Of a stretch of DNA of 19,747 nucleotides, positions 14,531 to 19,747 are shown piece after piece; position 1 is the first letter of the stretch; the number at the start of each line of letters is the position of its first letter. Where the stretch lies: positions 1 to 19,747 of the forward strand of contig DATKZB010000074.1 of assembly GCA_035528235.1 (NCBI GenBank), in the 5' to 3' direction. The notes under the pieces were generated by a model. The model did not search any database. It saw only the letters and a program-made list of their open reading frames with translations, and had not been told where the DNA came from. Position numbers and translations under genes: made by a program. The DNA comes from DATKZB01 sp035528235 (GTDB taxonomy: Bacteria > Planctomycetota > Phycisphaerae > FEN-1346).

Positions 14531-14548
14531 CGCGGCACAAGTGCCGCG
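14531..14548. repeat. Perfect palindrome CGCGGCAC-AA-GTGCCGCG
   Basis: Eight-bp arms flank a two-base loop. It is followed by GCTAACG, which recurs near 14617 after CACCGCG, suggesting remnants of a larger repeated unit. Confidence 0.6.
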
Positions 14549-14563
14549 GCTAACGAGGCCTTT

Positions 14564-14591
14564 GCGCGGTGGGTCCCCGTACCCACCGCGC
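14564..14591. repeat. 28-bp palindrome, GCGCGG family, copy 2
   Basis: Arms GCGCGGTGGGT and ACCCACCGCGC flank the loop CCCCGT. Compared with 1212-1239, one base pair is changed on both arms. Confidence 0.75.
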
Positions 14592-14643
14592 GAACAGGGC
14601 AAGGCGAGTGCACCGCGGCTAACGTGCGTGTGCGGCGGCGCCG

Positions 14644-15990
14644 TCAGGGCGTTGCGGGCGGGGCCAGGTACGGCAGGACGTACGGCCCGTGGGGCATGAC
14701 GATGACGCGGGCCTGGCGACCGTGTTTCTCGAAGCCCCAGGCGAGGCCCGCCGCCAGGCTCCGGACGGGCGTCACGAAGAGGTGCTGCTGGTCTTCCCAA
14801 TCGAGTCGGTCGGACCAGAAGACGATCTCGCCGTGGCGGGCGGCCTTGGCGAGGTTCTGAAGGGCCCACTGGTCCTTGACGACCTCGGCCCCCGGGGCCG
14901 TGATGGCTTCCATAAACTCCGCGAGCGTCCGGTGCCGGCCCAGGAGGCCCCTGAACTCGCGCTGGCCCAGGCCGTCTTCGCACGCGGCCGCAAAGACGAA
15001 CGTCCCCCCGCGCTTCAGAATGGGCAGGCCCGGCAGCAGCCCCTTCTGGCACTGGTAGTACGTGGCATCGAGAGGCCAGCCGCCGTTGGTCGTCACCAGG
15101 ATGTCGCACGGCTCGGGCACGGGGCGGGCCACGTGCTCCCTGAGGAACGCCACGCCGGCCGCGTGGGCGCCTTCCATCGTGCCCGCGAAGACGCCCGTCA
15201 GGCACGCCGCCCGGTCGACCGTTACGTTGACCGTGAAATGCGGCGGGGCGAACCGCGCCACCGCCAGGGCCTCGTCGTGCGTCGGGTTCCCCTCGAGGAT
15301 TCCGGGCAGGGCCCGTTCGTGCTCGATGAACCGCGGCGCATGGAACGCCCGGACCGTTTCGTCGGCGGCGACGCCGGGGCAGACGGCCTTGCGGCCGCCC
15401 GAGAAGCCGGCCATCATGTGCGGCTCGATGACGCCGGTGGCGATCCGCAGGTTCGCCTCGACCCACTCGCGGGCCAGGACGACCGGTGTCCCGGCCGCCG
15501 TCGTGCCCAGCCGCACGTGCGTCACGGGCCGGTGGCCGAAGTGATTGACGATGCGGTACTTCGAGACGATGCCGGCGCCCAGGAGTTTCCTGGCGGCCTC
15601 GCCGGTGGTCGGGGCGTGCAGGCCCGCCGCGATGAGGATCGTGACGCAATCGATCGGGACGCCGGCCTCGTGCATGGCCCGAAGGATCGGCATAAGGACG
15701 TCGACGTTGGGGCAGGGGCGCGTCAGGTCGCTCGTGATGATGACGGCACGGAAGTTCCGCCAGTCTCGGCGCCATCCCTCCGACCCCACCGACCGGCTCC
15801 GCTCGCCCACCCGCTGGGCCAGGACGGCCTGGAGCGGCGGCCCGTCGACCGGCGCGGCGAGGGCCTCGGTCACGGCGGTCTGCGGCTGCGCGAGGACGCT
15901 CGGCCACGTCGGCTCGACGACCGCCACGAGGTTCTCGTCCGGCACCGTGATCCGGGCGCCCTGGCGCCCGTAGGCCAATTGGATGTCCAT
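14644..15990 (-). CDS. LarA-family nickel-pincer-dependent racemase/epimerase
   Basis: LarA uses a nickel-pincer nucleotide to racemise lactate; homologues act on other 2-hydroxy acids. In this 448-aa product H125 (AAGLHAP), H191 (IEPHMMAGFSGG), K201 (GGRKAVCPG) and H217 (RAFHAPRF) align with Lactiplantibacillus LarA H108, H174, K184 and H200 at a constant offset of 17. These are the two catalytic His residues, the Lys that bears the cofactor and the nickel ligand. The N-terminal SDLTRPCP motif is also typical. Substrate is therefore open but catalysis is likely intact. The cofactor genes larB, larC and larE are not in the window. The ATG at 15990 was chosen because homology begins at MDIQLAYG; its ribosome binding site is weak. 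Confidence 0.85.
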   Translation of the reverse strand: MDIQLAYGRQGARITVPDENLVAVVEPTWPSVLAQPQTAVTEALAAPVDGPPLQAVLAQRVGERSRSVGSEGWRRDWRNFRAVIITSDLTRPCPNVDVLMPILRAMHEAGVPIDCVTILIAAGLHAPTTGEAARKLLGAGIVSKYRIVNHFGHRPVTHVRLGTTAAGTPVVLAREWVEANLRIATGVIEPHMMAGFSGGRKAVCPGVAADETVRAFHAPRFIEHERALPGILEGNPTHDEALAVARFAPPHFTVNVTVDRAACLTGVFAGTMEGAHAAGVAFLREHVARPVPEPCDILVTTNGGWPLDATYYQCQKGLLPGLPILKRGGTFVFAAACEDGLGQREFRGLLGRHRTLAEFMEAITAPGAEVVKDQWALQNLAKAARHGEIVFWSDRLDWEDQQHLFVTPVRSLAAGLAWGFEKHGRQARVIVMPHGPYVLPYLAPPATP

Positions 15991-16045
15991 CGGCGCTCTG
16001 CCTATCGGACCGCTTGCGCGAGCCCCTCCCCACCGGCAAAGCCCT

Positions 16046-16075
16046 ATTAGACCGCGCCGCCGCCGGCCAAGGCAA
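16046..16075 (-). promoter_or_regulatory. Candidate promoter for the LarA-family gene
   Basis: On the minus strand, TTGCCT (16070-16075) and TCTAAT (16046-16051, five of six) are 18 bp apart. The predicted start is near 16039, about 49 bases before the ATG. Confidence 0.5.
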
Positions 16076-16127
16076 CCGGTTTTCACCCGTGGCGACTTGG
16101 ACGTAGACTATTCGAAGTGGCCGGGCC

Positions 16128-16146
16128 GCCGGGGCATGGCCCCGGC
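16128..16146. repeat. Perfect palindrome GCCGGGGC-ATG-GCCCCGGC
   Basis: Eight-bp arms flank a three-base loop. It lies 23 bases from the third CATGGTC palindrome in the gap between the LarA-family and DUF2961 genes. Confidence 0.6.
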
Positions 16147-16168
16147 GCTACAACGGCAAGGGGAAACG

Positions 16169-16198
16169 CATGGTCACCCATCGGGATGACCATGCCAC
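16169..16198 (-). repeat. 30-bp CATGGTC palindrome, copy 3 (inverted)
   Basis: CATGGTCA, CCC-ATC-GGG and TGACCATG followed by CCAC are present. On the minus strand it begins GTGGCATGGTCA like the other two copies. It lies 25 bases after the DUF2961 stop and could act as its terminator. Confidence 0.75.
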
Positions 16199-16223
16199 GC
16201 TTCGTTTCGCGCGCGACACAGCC

Positions 16224-17297
16224 CTACCGCCCGTAGCGGTCGTTGATGCCGGGGAACGCGGGGAACGGCGCGGCCGGCGGTTTCTGGTACCAATAGGCCA
16301 CCGAGGCGATGTCGTCGGTCAGCGGCTGGAACTTGCCCCCCGGCCACCAACCTAGCGCCTGGATCGTGACCTTCAGGTCCTTGCGGAAGTGGATCGGGTC
16401 CATGACGTGCCAGCGGTACAGGCCGTGTCGCGGCACCTGGGTGGGCTGCTGGAGCGACAGGGGCAGGCCCAGGAACGGCGTCGAGAAGGTTTCCTCGCGG
16501 CCGTCGGGCCCGTAGAAACACCACGCCCCGCCGAAGTAGTCCTCGGTGCCCGTGCCGCAATAGGTCGGGTGTTTCGAGTCGCCGTCGATGTAGAACTTGA
16601 CCTCTCCCTCGCCCCACCATCCGCCCGAGAGTTGCGTCCAGGCGAGGTACGTGCCGACGTAATGACCACGGCCCCTCACGCCGTCGAGGATGACGTGCTC
16701 AGGGCACTCGCGGGTCGTCAGGCTGCGGCGCCACTGGGCATGGAAGTACCCGGCCTCTTTCGGGACGGCCGCAAGGGCGTAATCGATCTGGTAGAAGAAC
16801 CCGTCGATGTCCTCGTGCCACTGGTTCTCGATGGTGACGCGGGCGTGTTTGGCGAACGGCATGGGCCAGTACGCGTTCATGCCGCCCGACGGGCACACCG
16901 CCACGGGCAGGCTCGAGACCTTGGCGCGTTTGCCGTGACCGAGGGCGAAGAAATCGCCCAGCGGCACCTCGATGGCGGGGGCCTTGGCCTTGTCCCAGTA
17001 GAACCGGAGGATCACCGACCGCAGGGCCTCTTCCTTGACGGTAATCCAGATGTGGCGGATGACGCCGGGGCCTTTGACGTCGGCCAGCGTCACGGTCTCG
17101 CCCGTCTTGACGGTGATGCAGGGGCGGACCTTCCATCTGGTGCCGAGTTCGCGGGCGGGGCCTTCGCCCTTGGGATCGGCCTTGGCGCCGCCACCGCGGG
17201 CGCCGTCGGGGTTCTCGGCCGAGATGCTGCGCGTCTGGGCGTCGGTGATGAGCGGCAGACCGCCCAGGCCGAACTGCAAACCGTCGGGTAACGTCAT
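16224..17297 (-). CDS. DUF2961 / GH172-type glycoside hydrolase
   Basis: DUF2961 proteins include difructose-anhydride I synthase/hydrolase and D-arabinofuranosidases, now family GH172. The 357-aa product shows the core pieces GPGVIRHIWITV (76-87), PSGGMNAYWPMPF (136-148) and GGWWGEGEVKFYIDGD (225-240) followed by GTGTEDYFGGAW (248-259). E230 or E232 and E252 are the likely acid/base and nucleophile candidates. No signal peptide is visible, so it should act on imported sugars in the cytoplasm. The ATG at 17297 has GGAGG six bases upstream. It is the third gene of a probable MocA-GH5-DUF2961 operon, 65 bases after the GH5 gene. The furanoside it cleaves is unknown. Confidence 0.88.
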   Translation of the reverse strand: MTLPDGLQFGLGGLPLITDAQTRSISAENPDGARGGGAKADPKGEGPARELGTRWKVRPCITVKTGETVTLADVKGPGVIRHIWITVKEEALRSVILRFYWDKAKAPAIEVPLGDFFALGHGKRAKVSSLPVAVCPSGGMNAYWPMPFAKHARVTIENQWHEDIDGFFYQIDYALAAVPKEAGYFHAQWRRSLTTRECPEHVILDGVRGRGHYVGTYLAWTQLSGGWWGEGEVKFYIDGDSKHPTYCGTGTEDYFGGAWCFYGPDGREETFSTPFLGLPLSLQQPTQVPRHGLYRWHVMDPIHFRKDLKVTIQALGWWPGGKFQPLTDDIASVAYWYQKPPAAPFPAFPGINDRYGR

Positions 17298-17321
17298 GGC
17301 ATACCTCCTGTCACCAGGCGC

Positions 17322-17337
17322 GCCCGCCAAGGCGGGC
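17322..17337. repeat. Palindrome GCCCGCC-AA-GGCGGGC between operon genes
   Basis: Seven-bp perfect arms flank a two-base loop between the GH5 stop and the DUF2961 ribosome binding site. It could stabilise mRNA ends or reduce read-through inside the operon. Confidence 0.55.
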
Positions 17338-17362
17338 GGCTAACACCCGTATTGAGCCGACA

Positions 17363-18370
17363 TCACTTCAGCATGGCCTCGACGACGACGGTCGGGTTGC
17401 CTTTCGAGTCGAACAGGCCGAACTCGCCCTTGTAGTCCCAGTTGGCCCAGGCGATGCCGTGGGCCTCCAGTACGGTGCGGAAATCCCTGTACCACGCCTT
17501 GCGGATGGGGTCGGGGCACAGGTCGATGCAGCCGAACTCGCCGCAATACAGCGCCAGGCCCGTCCGCTTGCGGGCGGCCATCGGCTGAGCCAGGTCGCGG
17601 TCCATGACGGCCGCATTGTAGAACGTGTTGTGCGCGGCCAACAGTTGCTTCATGTCGGCGGGCAGGGCGTCCCAGTCGTGCGGCTTGATGGGCTGGCCCG
17701 GGTAATGGACCGGGCCATCGTACTTGCCGCCGGGCCACCACGATGCCCGGTAGTGCGTAATGGGCATCGGCAGGTAGTAATGGAACGTGAGGACGAGGTT
17801 CGAGTCGCCCTCGGGCACGTCGAGGGCGTCGAACGTGGCGGCCGCGTTCCAGCGGTTCGACCCCAGGACCACCGTGCGGTCGGGTTCCTCGGCCCGGAGG
17901 GCGTCGTACGCCACGCGGGCCACCAGGTTCCAGTCGTCGGGGTCCTTGGCCACGGGCTCGTTCATGAGTTCGTACGCCACCTCGTCGTTGGGGCGGCGGC
18001 GCAGGTGGGCCGAGAGGTCGCGCCACAGGTCGGCAAACCGGTCGGCCTCCTTCGGGTCGGTGAAGAGGCGCGGCTCGGCGTCCAGGAAGTGGTGCGACCG
18101 GAGGATGTGCAGGTCGACGACGGCCCGCATCCCCAGTTCGCGGCACCAGTCGAGGGCGGCGTCCAAGAGGTCGAACGCCTCGCCCTGGCGATGGCCCGCC
18201 TCGTCCCACATCTGTTCCTCGTCGATGGGAATCCGCAGGTGGTCCAGGCCCAGGTCGGCCAACCGCTGGGCGTCGGGGCGGGTGAAGTACCGGTGCCGCA
18301 CCTCGCCCCGGGCCTCGCTCTGGCTCAGCCAGTGGCTGATGTTGGTGCCGCGATGGATGTCGAACGGCAT
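17363..18370 (-). CDS. Glycoside hydrolase family 5-like (cellulase superfamily), cytoplasmic
   Basis: This 335-aa (beta/alpha)8 retaining glycosidase shows RGTNISHWL (7-15), LGLDHLRIPID (40-50), VVDLHILRSHH (84-94), then YELMNEP with acid/base E138, TFHYYLPMPITHY (195-207) and ALYCGEFG with nucleophile E278. The pairing and spacing fit GH5. There is no signal peptide, carbohydrate-binding module or anchor, unlike secreted cellulases, so short imported oligosaccharides are the likely substrate. The ATG at 18370 follows a GGGGG stretch at a four-base spacing. The gene begins 34 bases after the MocA-type gene and is probably co-transcribed with it. Specificity (gluco- or manno-type) cannot be told. 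Confidence 0.88.
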   Translation of the reverse strand: MPFDIHRGTNISHWLSQSEARGEVRHRYFTRPDAQRLADLGLDHLRIPIDEEQMWDEAGHRQGEAFDLLDAALDWCRELGMRAVVDLHILRSHHFLDAEPRLFTDPKEADRFADLWRDLSAHLRRRPNDEVAYELMNEPVAKDPDDWNLVARVAYDALRAEEPDRTVVLGSNRWNAAATFDALDVPEGDSNLVLTFHYYLPMPITHYRASWWPGGKYDGPVHYPGQPIKPHDWDALPADMKQLLAAHNTFYNAAVMDRDLAQPMAARKRTGLALYCGEFGCIDLCPDPIRKAWYRDFRTVLEAHGIAWANWDYKGEFGLFDSKGNPTVVVEAMLK

Positions 18371-18404
18371 AGGACCCCCTTCGCCGCCTGGCACGCCCGG
18401 CGGC

Positions 18405-19472
18405 CTACCGGATGCGCACCTCTTTGCCCAACCTGGCCGAGCGGTAGATGGCGTCGAGCACCTGCTGCACCTTCAGGCCGTCCTCGGCCGGTGCCAGTGT
18501 GGGGCGGCCCTCGAGCACGGCGTCGACGAAGTCGGCGTACGCCGACGGCGCGGGCGCCAGGCGCTGCTTGATCTGCGTCTCGGCCAGCGACCCGCCCGTT
18601 TCCGTGAAGACGCGGGCCTCGAAGTCGTACCCCTCGCCCAAGTTCCGCTGCACGATGCCGCCGCGATCGCCCAGGATCTCGGTGACCATGTCCTCGTTCT
18701 TGCCGCTGAACCCCGCCCACGAGGCCTCGAGGGTAAGCGTGGCGCCGCCCTGGAACCGGACGAACGCAGCGCCGAGGTCCTCGACGTCGAACGTCTTCTT
18801 CTGGAGGCGCGCCACGCGCGAACCGATCGGGTCGTACACGGCGGCCGAGACAGCCACCGGCTGCGGGCTCCCCATGAGCCACATGGCCAGGTCCATCCGG
18901 TGGACGCCCAGGTCGATGACGGGTCCGCCGCCCGACAGGCGTTTCGTGCCGAACCATCCGCCGAGACCCGGCAGGCCCCGCTGCCGCCACCAACGCGTGT
19001 GGGCGTAATAGACGCGGCCCAGCGTGCCGGCGTCGACGACGTCCTTGAGGGCCCGGCTCTGCGGCACGAAACGGAACGAGAGGTTGATGCCGAGTGTGCG
19101 GCGGGCCTTCCGGGCCTCGGCCATCATGCGGCGGGCTTGGCCGGCGTTCATCGCCATCGGCTTCTCGCACAGGACGTGCAGACCCCGACGCAGCGCCTGG
19201 ATCGTGACCGGGGCGTGGTACGTGTTCGGCAGCACGACGCTCGCGGCGTCGAGCCCCAGGTCGCCGGCCGCGCGAAAGAGCGCGTCGGTCGAGGTGAACA
19301 GACGCGACTCGTCGAGGCCGAACTCGGCCGCCTTCGCCGCGAGGCGGACCTTGTCCACGTCGCAGATGGCCGCGATGGTGCAGCCGGGATGCTCGGCATA
19401 GCCTTTCAGGTGGGCCCCGCCCATGCCCAGGCCGATGACCGCCACGTTCACGTGCCGCAGACGCTTCGCCAT
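18405..19472 (-). CDS. Gfo/Idh/MocA-family NAD(P)-dependent oxidoreductase
   Basis: This 355-aa sugar or inositol-type dehydrogenase has the Rossmann motif VIGLGMGGAH (12-21) with the G14-x-G16-xx-G19 pattern, the family signature CEKP (102-105) and the substrate-side GGGPVIDLGVHRMD (181-194), which provides D187 and H191 as likely catalytic residues. The domain order is normal. The start at 19472 has AAGGAG five bases upstream and gives the expected short lead before the first beta strand. It is the first gene of the operon with GH5 and DUF2961. Together these suggest oxidation or epimerisation of a sugar released from an imported glycoside. Confidence 0.9.
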   Translation of the reverse strand: MAKRLRHVNVAVIGLGMGGAHLKGYAEHPGCTIAAICDVDKVRLAAKAAEFGLDESRLFTSTDALFRAAGDLGLDAASVVLPNTYHAPVTIQALRRGLHVLCEKPMAMNAGQARRMMAEARKARRTLGINLSFRFVPQSRALKDVVDAGTLGRVYYAHTRWWRQRGLPGLGGWFGTKRLSGGGPVIDLGVHRMDLAMWLMGSPQPVAVSAAVYDPIGSRVARLQKKTFDVEDLGAAFVRFQGGATLTLEASWAGFSGKNEDMVTEILGDRGGIVQRNLGEGYDFEARVFTETGGSLAETQIKQRLAPAPSAYADFVDAVLEGRPTLAPAEDGLKVQQVLDAIYRSARLGKEVRIR

Positions 19473-19501
19473 GGTCTCTCCTTCCGGAGGTTTGCAGGGG
19501 G

Positions 19502-19532
19502 ATATGCTGGCGGGACGGCGGCCGGATGTCAA
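19502..19532 (-). promoter_or_regulatory. Possible promoter of the MocA-GH5-DUF2961 operon
   Basis: On the minus strand a perfect -35 TTGACA (19527-19532) is followed after 19 bp by GCATAT (19502-19507). The spacer is longer than usual, so activator dependence or a misassigned -10 is possible. Confidence 0.35.
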
Positions 19533-19615
19533 GCGAATCGCGCGGCATCGCCCTCGGTTCTTTGGGGCAGGTGTCCGCCCGGCCAGCCGGGCGGCCGTCC
19601 GTCGGCCGATTTGGC

Positions 19616-19644
19616 TTGAAAGCCCGGCCCGGCGCCGGTATAGT
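19616..19644 (+). promoter_or_regulatory. Promoter of the tRNA-Val gene
   Basis: TTGAAA (19616-19621, five of six) and TATAGT (19639-19644, five of six) are separated by 17 bp. The predicted start is near 19651, 22 bases before the mature tRNA. Confidence 0.7.
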
Positions 19645-19672
19645 TCTTCGCCGCCGGAAACTCAATCGGCGT

Positions 19673-19746
19673 GGGCGCTTAGCTCAGTTGGTTAGAGCGC
19701 GTGGATCACACCCACGAGGTCACAGGTTCGAGTCCTGTAGCGCCCA
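19673..19746 (+). tRNA. tRNA-Val, anticodon CAC
   Basis: This is a full 74-base cloverleaf. The acceptor stem is GGGCGCT/AGCGCCC, the D stem GCTC/GAGC, the anticodon stem CGTGG/CCACG with loop ATCACAC (T33, anticodon CAC), the variable loop AGGTC, the T stem ACAGG/CCTGT with loop TTCGAGT, and the discriminator is A. It reads the codon GUG. The window ends one base later in C, so whether CCA is encoded cannot be judged. Position 32 is A, where a pyrimidine is usual. Confidence 0.95.
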
Positions 19747-19747
19747 C

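Noticed and set aside
17787..19619. A 610-codon plus-strand frame opposite the GH5 and MocA genes
   Set aside because: It is antisense to two genes with clear catalytic motifs, has Arg/Ser-rich composition and no ribosome binding site.

Overview
The window is GC-rich and densely coded, and reads like a chromosomal piece of a Planctomycetota (PVC superphylum) bacterium, probably an anaerobic or facultative carbohydrate degrader. This placement is an inference from gene content. It rests on a greA extended to 734 aa (long GreA proteins are known from the PVC relatives Chlamydiae), a DUF2961/GH172 protein, GH5, Gfo/Idh/MocA and sugar-isomerase-like proteins, a sulfatase remnant, and an Rnf-type electron transport locus. 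No phage, transposase, CRISPR or rRNA was seen.

Layout. 1-1110: the 3' part of an enolase-related gene with unusual domain order, closed by a strong hairpin. 1289-1729 (-): a small two-helix membrane protein. 2017-4221 (+): the long GreA. 4281-8038 (-): three genes with separate candidate promoters, namely a corrinoid-type/UROD-fold methyltransferase, a DUF401 permease and a xylose-isomerase-like TIM barrel. 8378-9978 (+): a double-domain nucleoside diphosphate kinase followed by a YbgC-like thioesterase, then a sulfatase relic. 10186-13816 (+): rnfC-rnfD-rnfG-scpB as one overlapping operon, with no rnfE, rnfA or rnfB. 13840-15990 (-): a siroheme synthase N-domain protein with an apparently leaderless start, and a LarA-family racemase. 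16224-19472 (-): a likely operon of MocA oxidoreductase, GH5 glycosidase and DUF2961, none with an export signal. 19673-19746 (+): tRNA-Val(CAC) with a near-consensus promoter.

Almost every intergenic gap holds one or more palindromes. Several recur: a 99-bp double-hairpin element in two copies that differ at only two bases, a 30-bp CATGGTCA...TGACCATG palindrome in three copies, and a 28-bp GCGCGG-type palindrome in two copies. They look like REP/REPIN-type non-autonomous repeats. One of them supplies the stop codon and last residues of a gene. Many genes also have sigma70-type -35/-10 pairs, most with a 17-bp spacer. All calls come from reading the sequence by eye; no database search was run.
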